Shown here: in pieces, positions 7,770-18,600 of the stretch
How positions within the stretch are numbered: position 1 is the first letter of the stretch
Layout: every line of letters begins with the position of its first letter
Assembly (NCBI GenBank): GCA_027315345.1
Contig: DAHUYE010000067.1
Span: forward strand, 1-64,000
Length of the DNA stretch: 64,000 bases
Reading direction: 5' to 3'
Source of the DNA: Actinomycetota bacterium
GTDB lineage: Bacteria > Actinomycetota > Acidimicrobiia > Acidimicrobiales > JAJPHE01
Position numbers and translations under genes: made by a program
Notes under the pieces: generated by a model
Told to the model about the DNA's origin: nothing
Database searches by the model: none
What the model saw: only the letters and a program-made list of their open reading frames with translations

Positions 7770-8573
7770 ATGGACTTCAAGAACCTGTTTTCCATCCAGG
7801 GCAAGGTGGCCCTGGTGACGGGCGGATCCCGCGGGATCGGGGAGATGATCGCCGCTGGCTTCCTGGCCAACGGGGCCAAGGTCTACATCAGCTCGCGTAA
7901 GGCCGATGTCTGTGACGCCACCGCCAAGCGGCTGGCTGATGAGTACGGGGGAACGTGCGTCTCGCTGCCCGCCAACCTGGCTGAGTTGGACGGTATTGAC
8001 GGGATAGCGGCTGAGCTCAAGAACCGTGAGGACAAGCTCCACATTCTCGTCAACAACGCCGGCGTGTCATGGGGTGCTCCCCTGGACGAGTTCCCCGAGA
8101 ACGGTTGGGACAAGGTGATGGACACCAACGTCAAGGGCGTCTTCTTCCTCACCCAACGCCTGCTTCCGCTGCTCGAAGCGGCCGCTACCGCCGATGACCC
8201 GGCCCGGGTGATCAACATCGGCTCCGTCGACGGCATCAAGACGCCGGTCTTCGACAACTTCTCCTACGGGCCCTCCAAGGCGGCCGTGCACGCTCTGACC
8301 CGGCAGCTGGCCGCTCATTTGACCAAGCGGAACATCATCGTCAACGCCATCGCTCCCGGGCCCTTTCCCACCTGGATGCTCAGCACCGGCGTCGGCACGG
8401 GTGGTGACGTGGAGGGCACCGACTGGAGCCTGGTCGGCCGGGGCAACCCCCGGGGCCGGGTCGGCACGCCCGAGGACATAGCCGGACTGGCCATCTTCCT
8501 CAGCTCGCGTGCAGGCGCCTACACCGTCGGTGAGGTCATCACCTGCGACGGCGGGTCGGTGGTGGCCCGCTGA
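7770..8573 (+). CDS. SDR-family oxidoreductase (FabG/RhlG-like)
   Basis: A 267-residue classical short-chain dehydrogenase. Visible motifs are the TGGSRGIG nucleotide loop, NNAG, the catalytic Ser in NIGSVDG and the Tyr/Lys pair in YGPSK. The C-terminal VITCDGG ending is standard. It probably reduces a 3-oxo group with NADPH or oxidises a secondary alcohol; the insertion with GVGTGGDVEGTDW before the C-terminus resembles RhlG-like ketoreductases. ATG 7770 follows a GAGGGGTGAGG ribosome-binding region; an in-frame GTG nine nt earlier is less likely. It lies 35 nt before bluB on the same strand. Confidence 0.85.
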   Translation: MDFKNLFSIQGKVALVTGGSRGIGEMIAAGFLANGAKVYISSRKADVCDATAKRLADEYGGTCVSLPANLAELDGIDGIAAELKNREDKLHILVNNAGVSWGAPLDEFPENGWDKVMDTNVKGVFFLTQRLLPLLEAAATADDPARVINIGSVDGIKTPVFDNFSYGPSKAAVHALTRQLAAHLTKRNIIVNAIAPGPFPTWMLSTGVGTGGDVEGTDWSLVGRGNPRGRVGTPEDIAGLAIFLSSRAGAYTVGEVITCDGGSVVAR

Positions 8574-8593
8574 GGCGGATCCGAGGTGGCGGG

Positions 8594-8599
8594 TAGCGT
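8594..8599 (+). promoter_or_regulatory. -10-like TAGCGT before bluB
   Basis: TAGCGT ends 9 nt before the bluB GTG (8609), in the same position as TANNNT boxes at several other genes in the window. It suggests bluB has its own start despite following the SDR by only 35 nt. Confidence 0.35.
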
Positions 8600-8608
8600 T
8601 TCACTCCC

Positions 8609-9244
8609 GTGACCGAAGCCCTGTCCCCGCCCGAGTTCTATGAGTTGGTGCACCGGCGCCGAGACGTGCGGGGCCAGTTCACCGGCCGGGAGATGGGCGA
8701 GGAGAGCCTGGAGCGACTCCTGGGCGCCGCCCACGCCGCCCCCAGCGTCGGCCTGTCCCAGCCCTGGGACTTCATCGTCATCCGGGACGGCGCCACCCGG
8801 GCGGCTTTCAAGGAACACGTCGCTTCCGAGCGGGAGACTTTCATGGCCGAGCTGGCCGGGGAACGCAAGGAGCTGTTCGCCGGGATCAAGATCGAGGGGA
8901 TCGAGGAGGCCAGCCTGGGCCTGGTCGTCACCTACGACTCCAGCCGGGGGGCGCCCCACGTCCTCGGTCGCCACGCCATAGCCGAGGCCGGTCTGTACTC
9001 CGTCTGTCTGGCCATCGAGAACCTTTGGCTGGCCGCCACGGCCGAAGGGCTGGGGGTGGGATGGGTCTCGTTCTACCGGGAGGACTTTCTGCGCCAGTTG
9101 CTCGGCATTCCGGCTGAGGTCAGGCCGGTGGCGTGGCTCTGCCTGGGGCCGGTGACCCACCTGGAGCCGGTGCCCGATCTCGAGGCCCGCCGGTGGGCCG
9201 AGCGACGACCTCTGGCCGACGTGGTCCGCCGCGAGCGCTGGTAG
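8609..9244 (+). CDS. bluB: 5,6-dimethylbenzimidazole synthase
   Basis: A 211-residue flavin enzyme of the nitroreductase fold that breaks down reduced FMN to 5,6-dimethylbenzimidazole, the lower ligand of cobalamin. Diagnostic features are the N-terminal RRRDVRG motif, the APSVGLSQPWDF segment that binds flavin, and the C-terminal GVGWVSFYRE ... LGIPAEVRPVAWLCLGPV. Length matches BluB. No other B12 genes and no cobalamin riboswitch are visible in the window, so the pathway must be encoded elsewhere or completed by salvage. Confidence 0.88.
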   Translation: MTEALSPPEFYELVHRRRDVRGQFTGREMGEESLERLLGAAHAAPSVGLSQPWDFIVIRDGATRAAFKEHVASERETFMAELAGERKELFAGIKIEGIEEASLGLVVTYDSSRGAPHVLGRHAIAEAGLYSVCLAIENLWLAATAEGLGVGWVSFYREDFLRQLLGIPAEVRPVAWLCLGPVTHLEPVPDLEARRWAERRPLADVVRRERW

Positions 9245-9250
9245 GCGGGG

Positions 9251-10678
9251 ATGGGTCCGATGGAGGGTTTCGAAGCACGTATAGAGGAGTTCTGGACCTC
9301 CAGCGTCATGCCCACCCTGCTCGAGTACATCCGTATCCCGAACGTGTCACCGGCCTATGCGCCGGATTGGGCCGAGGCGGGTCACATGGCGGCGGCCGCC
9401 GCGCTGCTGCGCGACTGGTGCCAGGAGATGCTTCCAGCCGGTTCCGAGCTTGAGCTCGTGCAGCTCCCCGGCCTGACTCCCGTCCTTCTGGCGTCCGTCA
9501 AGGGGACCCCGGGCTTTGGGGACCTGGGACTCACCCTGCTCTACGGCCACATGGACAAACAGCCCGAGATGACCGGTTGGAGGGAAGGCCTGGGTCCTTG
9601 GGATCCGGTAATCGAGGGTGACCGGCTCTACGGACGAGGCGGGGCCGATGACGGGTATTCGACTTTCTCGACCGTCACCGCCCTCCGGCTCCTGGAGGAG
9701 GCCGGCGTGCCCCACCCGCCCTGCACCATCCTGATCGAGGCCTCCGAGGAGAGCGGTAGCTCCCACCTGCCCCGCTACATCGAGCACCTGGGGACACGAA
9801 TCGGCGCTCCATCGCTCGTGATAGCCCTGGATTCAGGTTGCGCCGACTATGAGCGGTTGTGGGCGACTACGTCTCTACGCGGCCTGGTTCAACTCGACCT
9901 GAAGGTGAGCATGTTGGAGGTCGGCATCCACAGTGGCGCCAGCGGGGCGGTGCCCTCGACCTTCCGCATCCTGCGGCGGCTGCTGGATCGGATCGAGGAC
10001 GCCGAGACCGGGGAGATCCGCCTGCCCGAACTTCACGCCGACATTCCTCCCGAGCGACGGGCGCAGGTCGAGGCCCTGTGCGCCGAGCTGGGTCCCGGGG
10101 CGTCGCGGTATCCGCTGCTCCCGGGGGCCAGGCCGGTGTCGGATGATCCGGTGGCGAGGATCCTCGCTTCCACCTGGCGCCCGGCCCTGTCCGTCACCGG
10201 TCTGGAGGGAGCGCCCCCTCTTGCCTCGGCCGGGAACGTCCTGCGCCCGTTCACGGCCGCCAAGCTGTCCCTCCGGCTCCCGCCCACCACCGACGCCGCC
10301 GGGGCCGCCGCCGCCCTCGTCAGGGTGCTGGAGGCCGATCCTCCCTACGGGGCCCGGGTTGAAGTACGGATCGACGGCGCCGAGGACGGGTGGAACGCCC
10401 CGGCCGAGCCGGCCTGGCTGACCGAGGCGGTGGAATCCGCGTCGCGGAAGGCATTCGGCCGGGGATCGGGCCGGGAGGGCACGGGGGGAAGCATCCCGTT
10501 CGTGGGTTCTCTGGCTCGGCGCTTCCCCGATGCCGCCTTCCTGGTGACCGGGGTGCTGGGACCGGGAGCCAACGCCCATGGGCCTAACGAATTCCTGCAC
10601 CTGCCCACCGCCCGCCGGGTGACTCATTGCGTGGCCGCCGTTCTGGCTGCTCAGGCCTCGGCGCCGCCCCCGGGCTGA
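9251..10678 (+). CDS. M20-family metallopeptidase (dipeptidase-like)
   Basis: A 475-residue cytoplasmic di-zinc peptidase. Metal-site motifs are in order: GHMDKQP (first His/Asp), GRGGADDG (bridging Asp), EASEESGS (Glu pair) and a late HGPNEF-type motif. A dimerisation domain lies in the middle. The overall pattern is closest to the ArgE/DapE/carnosinase-type dipeptidases of the M20 family. It starts 7 nt after bluB and its stop overlaps the hrpA ATG, so bluB, this gene and hrpA are probably co-transcribed. Substrate cannot be assigned. Confidence 0.85.
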   Translation: MGPMEGFEARIEEFWTSSVMPTLLEYIRIPNVSPAYAPDWAEAGHMAAAAALLRDWCQEMLPAGSELELVQLPGLTPVLLASVKGTPGFGDLGLTLLYGHMDKQPEMTGWREGLGPWDPVIEGDRLYGRGGADDGYSTFSTVTALRLLEEAGVPHPPCTILIEASEESGSSHLPRYIEHLGTRIGAPSLVIALDSGCADYERLWATTSLRGLVQLDLKVSMLEVGIHSGASGAVPSTFRILRRLLDRIEDAETGEIRLPELHADIPPERRAQVEALCAELGPGASRYPLLPGARPVSDDPVARILASTWRPALSVTGLEGAPPLASAGNVLRPFTAAKLSLRLPPTTDAAGAAAALVRVLEADPPYGARVEVRIDGAEDGWNAPAEPAWLTEAVESASRKAFGRGSGREGTGGSIPFVGSLARRFPDAAFLVTGVLGPGANAHGPNEFLHLPTARRVTHCVAAVLAAQASAPPPG

Positions 10679-13600
10679 TGACGCCCCCGCCCGGGCGCCG
10701 TCCCCGTCGGGGGACCCGGTCCCGGCCCGTCCGTCAGGTTCGCCCCATCGAGGGAATCACCTACCCGCCCGACCTGCCCGTCTCCGAACGGCGGGAGGAA
10801 ATCCGGGAGCTGGTGCGGGACCATCAGGTCGTGATCGTCTCGGGGGAGACGGGATCGGGTAAGACCACCCAGCTGCCGAAGATCTGCCTGGAGCTGGGTC
10901 GCGGCCTCGAAGGGATGATCGGCCACACCCAGCCCCGCCGCATAGCCGCCCGGGCCGTGGCCGAGCGGCTGGCGGAGGAGTTGCGGGTTCCCCTCGGCGG
11001 CCCAGTCGGCTATGCGGTTCGTTTCAGTGACCAGGTCGGACCGGACACTCTGGTCAAGGTCATGACCGACGGGATTCTGCTGGCTGAGCTCCAGCGGGAT
11101 CGGGCCTTGAGCGCCTATGACACCCTCATCGTGGACGAGGCCCACGAGCGGAGCCTCAACATCGACTTCATCCTCGGCTATCTCAAATCGCTGCTGCCCA
11201 GGCGTCCGGACCTCAAGGTGATCGTGACCTCGGCCACCATCGACACCGGGCGATTCTCGGCCCACTTCGACGGAGCCCCGGTGGTGGAGGTGACCGGTCG
11301 TACCTACCCGGTCGAAGTGCGGTATCAGCCCTTGGAGGACGAGGATTCCGAGGCCGGCCGGGACCAGGTCCAGGCCGTCTGCGACGCCGTGTTGGACCTG
11401 GGCCAGGAGGGCCCGGGGGACATCCTGGTGTTCCTCAGCGGGGAGAGGGAGATCCGGGATACGGCCGAAGCCCTCAGACGGATGGACCTGGACGGCACGG
11501 AGATCCTTCCTCTCTATGCCCGTCTGTCCACCGCCGAACAGCACCGCGTCTTCCGTTCCCACCCGGGCCGGCGGGTGGTGCTTTCCACCAATGTGGCCGA
11601 GACTTCCCTGACCGTGCCGGGTATCCGATACGTGGTCGATGCCGGGATGGCCCGGGTCTCCCGGTACAACCGCCGGACCAAGGTCCAACGGCTACCCATC
11701 GAACCGGTGTCCCAGGCCTCGGCCAATCAACGGTCCGGGCGCTGTGGCCGCTTGGGGCCCGGCATCTGTGTCCGGTTGTACTCCGAGGAGGACTTCGAGG
11801 CCCGGCCGGCATTCACCGATCCGGAGATTCTGCGCACCAACCTGGCCGCCGTCATCCTGCAGATGGCGGCCATCGGGCTGGGTGACGTGGCCGGATTTCC
11901 CTTCGTGGACCCTCCCGACGCCCGCAACATCAAAGACGGTGTCGATCTGCTGGAGGAGTTGGGGGCCCTGCAGGACAGCCAGGCCGAGTCCGGCCGGTTG
12001 CTTACTCCCATCGGGCGCCGGCTGGCCCGGTTGCCCGTGGATCCCCGGTTGGGGCGAATGGTGCTGGAGGCGGAGCGGAACGATTGCATCCGGGAGGTCG
12101 TGGTCATTGCCGCCGCCCTGTCCATCCAGGACCCCCGGGAGCGGCCGGTGGACAAGCGCCAGGCGGCCGAGGAATTCCACGCCCGCTTCCGGCATCCCGG
12201 CTCGGACTTCCTCACCTTCCTCAACCTGTGGAACTACCTCCAGGAAACCCAGGAGAGCATGTCATCGTCACAGTTCCGGCGCCTGTGCCGCCGGGAGTTC
12301 CTGAGCTACCAGCGGGTCAGGGAATGGCAGGACGTCACCAGCCAGCTCCGCCAGATCTGCCGTGAGCTGGGGTTGCGGCCCAATGCCACACCCGCGTCAC
12401 CCGATGTCATCCACCGCTCACTGTTGGCCGGTCTGCTCACCCACGTGGGCATGTGGGATCCCCAACGCCGGGACTACCTGGGGGCCCGCAACGCCCACTG
12501 GGCCGTGGCTCCCGGGTCGTCCCTCCATCGAGGTTCCACCCGCTGGGTCATGGCCGGTGAGTTGGTGGAGACGTCGCGGCTGTGGGCCCGCTCGGCGGCC
12601 GGCATCCGGCCCGAGTGGATCGAGCCCCTGGCCGGCCATCTCGTCAAGCGCAGCTATGGGGAGCCGTACTGGGATGGCAGACGTGCAGCCGGCACCGTCG
12701 AGGAGCGGGTGACCCTTTACGGGATACCCATCGTGGCCGACCGGCGGGTTTCCCTGTCCCGGGTTGACCCGGCCGGAGCCAGGGACATGTTCATCCAGCA
12801 CGCCCTGGTCGAGGGTGACTGGACCCGCCAGTACGACTTCATGGTGCGCAACGCCGGGGTGCTGGACGAGGCCCACCGGCTGGAGGAGAAGGCGCGCCGG
12901 ACGGGTGTAGTGGCCGGAGATGCTGAGCTGTTCGACTTCTTCGATGAACGATTGCCGGCCTCGGTTGCCTCCGGTGACGGCTTCGACCGCTGGTGGCGGA
13001 AGCAGGATGATCCCCAGCGGTTCGACTTCAGTCTTGCCCTGCTGGTGGGTGACACCGGCGTCGACCCGGCTGCCTACCCCGACGCGTGGCGCCAGGGCCG
13101 GCTGTCCCTGGCCCTGAGCTACAAGTTCGATCCGCGGTCCGATGATGACGGGGTGAGCGTGCATATCCCGGTGCCGGTCCTGGAGCAGGTGAGCGGGGAG
13201 GGGTTTGACTGGCATGTCCCGGCTTTCCGGGAGGAGCTGGTCACCGCCCTCATCCGTTCTCTGCCCAAGGCGCTCCGGCGCCACTTCGTACCGGCGCCCG
13301 ACCACGCCCGGGCCTTCCTGGCCCGAGCCGGTCCGGACGAGGGTCCCCTCCTGGGCGTCCTGTCGCGTTTCCTGACCGGCGCGTCGGGGGTATCGGTGCC
13401 GCCCGGCAGCTGGGACCTCGGCCAGCTGCCCGGCTACCTCCGGCTGAACTTCCGGGTTGAGGACCCGGCCGGGACCGTCCTTGGTACCGGACCGGATCTG
13501 GCTGAGCTGAAACTCACCCTGGCCCGCCGGGCCCGGACCGAGGTGGCCGCCGTGTTCTCAGCCCTGGAGGTCCGGGGGGTGACCGCCTTCGAGTGGCAGG

Positions 13601-14433
13601 AACTGCCGGGCGAAGTCGCGGCCGGCTGGAAGGGGCAGACGGTCCTGGGTTACCCGGCCCTGGTTGACCGGGGCGAGCATGTCGACCTGCGGGTCTACGC
13701 CAACCCGGAGGCGGCCGATTCGGCCATGTGGAGCGGAACGCGCCGGTTGCTGATGCTCAACACCCCGGGCGTGACCAGGGCCCTGCGCAGTCTGACCAAC
13801 CGGACCAAGCTGGCCATATCCCGGTCGAGCTACGCCTCGGTGGCCGACCTGCTGGCGGATTGCACCACGGCCGCCGCCGACGCCTTGTTGGAAGAGATGG
13901 GCGGACCGGTGCGTTCCCGTCCCGCCTTCGAGGCCCTGCTCGGCGCGGTGCGAGCCACTCTGCCGGCCAGGGTGCTGGCCACGGTGGCCGAAGTGGGCGA
14001 GGTTCTGGCCGATGCCGCCCGGGTCCGGGTCCGGCTCGACTCCGTCCAGGTCCCGGCCCTGATGCGCTCGGTGGCCGACATGGTGGCCCAGGTCGAGCGC
14101 CTCACCGGGCCCGGCTTTATCGCGGAGGCCGGCGCTAGCCGGCTGGCCGATCTCCGGCGCTACCTGCGGGCCGTGGAGGTCCGGGTCGAGAAGGCGTCCA
14201 GCAGTCCCGAGCGGGACCAGCAGTGGATGCAGAGGATCCACCAGATCGAAGACGAGTGGGCCGGGGTCCTGGAGCGGCGTCCGGTGCTGGCCCGGACCGT
14301 CCAGTCGGGGGAGATCCGCTGGATGATCGAGGATCTGCGGGTGAGCCTGTTCGCCCAGACCCTGGGGACTCCCCGGGGCGTGAGCGAAGTCAGGATCCGC
14401 CGGGCCATAGCCGAATTGTCACTGGCCGCCTAG
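10678..14433 (+). CDS. hrpA: ATP-dependent RNA helicase HrpA
   Basis: A 1251-residue DEAH-box helicase of normal HrpA length. The Walker A motif GETGSGKT is at 56-63, DEAH at about 153-156, SAT near 182, then the Q-x-x-G-R-x-G-R-type motif VI (SANQRSGRCGRLGPG). HA2 and OB-fold domains follow, then the long C-terminal HrpA-specific region (DUF3418) ending in Arg-rich helices. Family members unwind RNA in mRNA processing and in rescue of stalled ribosomes. ATG 10678 overlaps the previous stop (TGATG) and is preferred to the upstream in-frame GTG. Slight N-terminal Arg/Pro-rich extension before the helicase core. Confidence 0.93.
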   Translation: MTPPPGRRPRRGTRSRPVRQVRPIEGITYPPDLPVSERREEIRELVRDHQVVIVSGETGSGKTTQLPKICLELGRGLEGMIGHTQPRRIAARAVAERLAEELRVPLGGPVGYAVRFSDQVGPDTLVKVMTDGILLAELQRDRALSAYDTLIVDEAHERSLNIDFILGYLKSLLPRRPDLKVIVTSATIDTGRFSAHFDGAPVVEVTGRTYPVEVRYQPLEDEDSEAGRDQVQAVCDAVLDLGQEGPGDILVFLSGEREIRDTAEALRRMDLDGTEILPLYARLSTAEQHRVFRSHPGRRVVLSTNVAETSLTVPGIRYVVDAGMARVSRYNRRTKVQRLPIEPVSQASANQRSGRCGRLGPGICVRLYSEEDFEARPAFTDPEILRTNLAAVILQMAAIGLGDVAGFPFVDPPDARNIKDGVDLLEELGALQDSQAESGRLLTPIGRRLARLPVDPRLGRMVLEAERNDCIREVVVIAAALSIQDPRERPVDKRQAAEEFHARFRHPGSDFLTFLNLWNYLQETQESMSSSQFRRLCRREFLSYQRVREWQDVTSQLRQICRELGLRPNATPASPDVIHRSLLAGLLTHVGMWDPQRRDYLGARNAHWAVAPGSSLHRGSTRWVMAGELVETSRLWARSAAGIRPEWIEPLAGHLVKRSYGEPYWDGRRAAGTVEERVTLYGIPIVADRRVSLSRVDPAGARDMFIQHALVEGDWTRQYDFMVRNAGVLDEAHRLEEKARRTGVVAGDAELFDFFDERLPASVASGDGFDRWWRKQDDPQRFDFSLALLVGDTGVDPAAYPDAWRQGRLSLALSYKFDPRSDDDGVSVHIPVPVLEQVSGEGFDWHVPAFREELVTALIRSLPKALRRHFVPAPDHARAFLARAGPDEGPLLGVLSRFLTGASGVSVPPGSWDLGQLPGYLRLNFRVEDPAGTVLGTGPDLAELKLTLARRARTEVAAVFSALEVRGVTAFEWQELPGEVAAGWKGQTVLGYPALVDRGEHVDLRVYANPEAADSAMWSGTRRLLMLNTPGVTRALRSLTNRTKLAISRSSYASVADLLADCTTAAADALLEEMGGPVRSRPAFEALLGAVRATLPARVLATVAEVGEVLADAARVRVRLDSVQVPALMRSVADMVAQVERLTGPGFIAEAGASRLADLRRYLRAVEVRVEKASSSPERDQQWMQRIHQIEDEWAGVLERRPVLARTVQSGEIRWMIEDLRVSLFAQTLGTPRGVSEVRIRRAIAELSLAA

Positions 14434-14466
14434 GTTGCGGACGGGTCCGAGACCGGGGAGAGCCAA

Positions 14467-15624
14467 TTGAGATCCATCGACGCGCTGGACCCTGACTCGG
14501 GTGTGCGCCTGGCGGGGATACTCGACGCTGAGCCCACCGGGGCCGGGTTCCGCCTGCGGCGCCTGCCGGAGTGGACGCGCCATCAGCTTCTCGATCCGGC
14601 CCTGGCCTTCGTGGCCTCCATGCCCTCCGGGGCCCGGCTGGAGATGACCACCGACTCCACGGTCATCGAGGTGGATGCCCTGCTCACCATGCTGCAGATG
14701 GGGGACCAGTCCCTGCGGCCGGCGTCCTTCGATCTGGTGGTGGATGGCCAGGTGGTTGGCAGCACCGAGTTCCTGGAGGGTCGCATCCTGCGGATGGACC
14801 CGGTCACGCAGGCCGTCTCAGTGGAAAGGGGCCCGGCCGTCACCATCCGCTTCGACGGGCTGCCGGCCGGGTCCAAACACGTGGAACTGTGGCTGGCTCA
14901 AGGGGCCTCGTTCGAGTTGAGGGATTTGCGGGTGGATGAAGCCGCTCTGGTAGGGCCCCCGCCTCCAGCCACCGGCCCCCGCTGGGTCCACTACGGCAGC
15001 TCCATCAGCCATTGCGTCGAGGCCGACCGCCCCACCGGCGCCTGGCCGGCCGTGGCGGCCCGCCTATGCGGGGCGGACCTGATGAGCCTCGGGTTGGCCG
15101 GCCAGTGCCAACTCGACCAGTGGGTGGCCAGAACTATCCGGGACCTCGACATCGATCTCATCAGCCTCAAGCTCGGCATCAACGTCGTCAATGGGGACAC
15201 CATGAGGGAGCGAGCCTTCCTTTCCGCCGTGCAGGGCTTCCTGGACACCGTGCGGGACGGGCACCCCGACCTGCCGCTCCTGGTGATCACCCCCATCATC
15301 TGCCCGGTGGCCGAGGACCACCCCGGTCCCACTCTGCAGGGTCGGGATGGTCAGGTCTTCGTCCGGCCCCGGCCACCGGAACTTTCCCTGGGCGCTCTCA
15401 GCCTGACCCGCATCCGGCACCTCTTGAGCGAGGTCGTGCACCGCCGGCAGGCCGAGGGTGATCCCGAGGTGCACCTGCTCGACGGCCTGGAGTTGTTCGG
15501 GCCCGCGGACACCGCCGATCTGCCTGACGGCCTGCACCCCAACTCGGCCGGATACCGGCGGATGGGCGAGCGCTTCGCCGCCCTGGCCTTCGGCCCGGGC
15601 GGCCCGTTCCACCGGACCGCCTGA
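14467..15624 (+). CDS. SGNH/GDSL-type hydrolase
   Basis: A 385-residue two-domain protein. Residues about 1-160 form a beta-rich N-terminal domain like those preceding SGNH esterase domains. The catalytic domain begins at WVHYGSSISHC (nucleophile Ser in the GSS variant of GDS), continues with the Gly of SLGLAG, an LGIN block with Asn, and ends with DGLHPNSAGY carrying the Asp and His. This order is diagnostic of SGNH hydrolases acting on acyl or acetyl esters, often of carbohydrates. TTG 14467 follows GGGGAG by about 5 nt. No signal peptide. Convergent with the transporter fusion gene. Confidence 0.85.
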   Translation: MRSIDALDPDSGVRLAGILDAEPTGAGFRLRRLPEWTRHQLLDPALAFVASMPSGARLEMTTDSTVIEVDALLTMLQMGDQSLRPASFDLVVDGQVVGSTEFLEGRILRMDPVTQAVSVERGPAVTIRFDGLPAGSKHVELWLAQGASFELRDLRVDEAALVGPPPPATGPRWVHYGSSISHCVEADRPTGAWPAVAARLCGADLMSLGLAGQCQLDQWVARTIRDLDIDLISLKLGINVVNGDTMRERAFLSAVQGFLDTVRDGHPDLPLLVITPIICPVAEDHPGPTLQGRDGQVFVRPRPPELSLGALSLTRIRHLLSEVVHRRQAEGDPEVHLLDGLELFGPADTADLPDGLHPNSAGYRRMGERFAALAFGPGGPFHRTA

Positions 15625-15634
15625 CGGCCGGTAT

Positions 15635-18600
15635 TCAGCCCCGGTCGGTCCGGGCCGTCCCCTTCCGGGCTGGAACGGTGCGGGCGGTAGCTCCGGCATC
15701 GGCGGCCTTGGGCGCCCGCTTGACCCCACCCGAGCGTTTGGCGGCCCCGGTCCGCTGGGCCGCCGCCGTTGACCGTTTGACCGCCCCGGCCGGCTTCACC
15801 GCCGTCTTGCGGACCGGTGCCTTGGTCGCCTTGCGCGCCAGCTTCCTGACCGTCCTTCCGGCCAGGGAACCGGAGCGGGTGACGGCCGCTTCGTTGTCCC
15901 CCAGGTACGACGCCACCACCTGGGGGTGGCGGATGACTTCGCCGGGCCGGCCCTCGGTGATGACGGTACCGAGCTCGAGGGCGATCATCTTGTCCGAGAC
16001 CGCCGTGACCAGGGGCATGTCGTGCTCGATGATGAGCAGGCTGCAGCCGGTCTCCTCCTGGATGCGCACCAGGAGGGGGCCCAGAGCTTCGGTCTCCCGC
16101 TGGGCGATGCCCGAGCTGGGCTCGTCCAGGATCAGGACCGATGGGCGGTGGGCGATGGACATGGCCAGGTCGACGATGCGGCGGCTGCCGGTGGAGAGTT
16201 CCCCCACGAACTTGTTCCGGAAGGCCTCCAAGCCGAGCAGCGCCGTCAGCTCCTCGACCTTGTCCTTGATCAGGTCCTCCTCCTCGGCCACGGCGGGCAG
16301 GCAGAGGGCCGAGGCCAGCGGATCCCGGAACTCCAGGTGACGTTCCAGAGCGACGCTGATGCACTCCTCCACGGTCAGGGAGGGGAACAGCCTGGCGTCC
16401 TGGAAGCTGCGGCCCAGGCCGGCCCAGCTGCGACGGTCGGCTGACCAGGAGGTCACGTTTTTGGCCTGCAGGGCGATGGTGCCGGAATCGGGGCTCAGGA
16501 AACCAGAGATGAGATCGAAGATGGTCGTCTTACCAGCCCCGTTGGGCCCGATGAGGCCGAGGATCTCTCCCCGGTGCAGGCTGAAGCTGACCGAGTTGAC
16601 GGCGGCTATGCCGCCGAAGTGCTTGGAGACATTGGTCAGCTCCAGCAGAGTGGGGCGCTGCTCGATCTGCTCCAACGGCGTGGTCCGGGCCACGGCCACC
16701 CCGCTGCGGGCCACGGGAGCGTTGCCGCTCACCTCCCCTCCCTTGGAGCCCTCCAGGAAGACCGAGCGCAAGATGTCCTCCCGGCCCAGCAGGTCGGCGG
16801 TCGGACCGGTAAAGCGCACCTCGCCCTTCTCCATGAACACGGCCCGGTCGGCCAGGGTCAGGGCGACGTTGACGGACTGCTCGACTATCACGATGGTCGT
16901 GCCGGCGGCGTGGATGGCCCGGACGATCTCGATCAGCCGGCCCACGATGGTGGGGGCCAGGCCGAGGCTCAACTCATCGATCAGGAGCAACCGGGGCTTG
17001 GAGATGAAGGCCATGCCCAGCCCCAGCATCTGCTGCTCGCCTCCGGAGAGGTTGCCCGCCAGCTGGTCCCATCGATCCCGCAGGACCGGAAAGTACTCGA
17101 GGACCTGCTCGGTGGCGGCCTTCACATGGGCCGGGTCCCGCCGCTTGTACGACCATCCGGCCAGGCGCAGACACTCGGCCACGGTGAGGGTGGGAAAGAC
17201 ACTGCGTCCTCCGGGCATCTGAACGATCCCGGCCGCCACCGCTTTGCGCGGATCGGCATAGGTGACATCGGCGCCGTCGAAAAAGATGGCCCCGGCGCTG
17301 GCCTGGATCAGCCCGGAGATGGCCTTGAGGAGGGTCGACTTACCGGCTCCGTTGGTGCCGAGCAAGGCGACTATCTCCCCCTCCCGGACCTCGAGGTCGA
17401 CGCCGAAGAGGACCTGAACCGAGTCATAGGCGACATCGATGCCCGTGCAGAGCAGAAGGGAACGGTCACCGGCGTCCAGGCGCTGACGCCGCAGCTCGGC
17501 GCCCACGCCCAGGAGCCGGAAGGCGCTGGATACGTCGTTGGCAGTGAAGCGGGCGGAGGAATAGACGACGGCCGAAGCGATGAGCCAGAAGGGGACGAGC
17601 ACTCCGATGCCGGCCCGGATCCCGTCCCGGTCGGAGACGGAGGAAAGGCCGGTGAAGAAGAAGAGGAGGACCACCCCGATGACCAGGAACAGAGCCCCGA
17701 AGCTGAAGCCGAGGGTCCGGACCCGGGCCGGGATGACCAGGGACAGGACGGCGTAGTACGAGGGGTAGAAGGTGCCGATGGCGAAGCTGGTGATCATCCC
17801 CAACAGCACGGTGAGCCACAGGGCCGGGCTGAGGGCCACCAGCAGGAGCCCCACACCGGTGGCGGCCAGTGCGTAGGAAGCCCGCCGGACGGGTTCGCCC
17901 ATGCTCTGCGTGAACCACTTGGACGCCCAGCGACCGCCCATCAGGACTCCGACAAAGGTGGCGGCGGCGTCGGCACTGCCGATCACTCCCCGGCCGAAGG
18001 GGGCGACGTGGAAGGCCCGCTGGAGGAACAGCGGCAGGTAGGCGGCCAAAGGCACCACGCCGGCCCCGAGGAAGGCGGTCCCGATGAACTGGCGCTTGAG
18101 AGTGGGCACGTTCCAGAGGATGCGGGCCGCCTCCCGGAACGGCACCGGGTCCTCCGCCTTGATCTCGTCGGCGGCCTCGGCGTTGTCGGTCTGGCCCCTG
18201 ACCGGCTCGGGCAGCCGGGCGGCGAAGATGACCGTGATGATGATCGGGATGATCAGGACGTAAAAGGCGCCCCGCCAGCCGAAGAGGGTGGCCATGACCC
18301 CGGCCACGATGTTGCCGAAGATGGCGCCGACGTAGACGGCGTTGGCGTGGGTGGCGTAGACCGGAGCTCGGCGGTCGGGGGGGTAGTAATCCGACAGCAA
18401 AGAGTTGTGGATCGGCCCGTTGGCGATGAGACCGAGACCGTTGCCCAACCGGACCACGGTGAGGAGGGCCACAGCGCCGACCACGCCGGTCAGGAAGGAG
18501 AACAGTCCGGCCAGGATCCCGGAGATGATCACCAGGGGAACCCGGCGGATGCGGTCGGCCAGGTAGCCGACCGGGATGGCGGCCAGGATGAGCAGGGAAG

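Noticed and set aside
8574-8608. Cobalamin riboswitch before bluB
   Set aside because: Only 35 nt are available and no B12-box-like element is seen.
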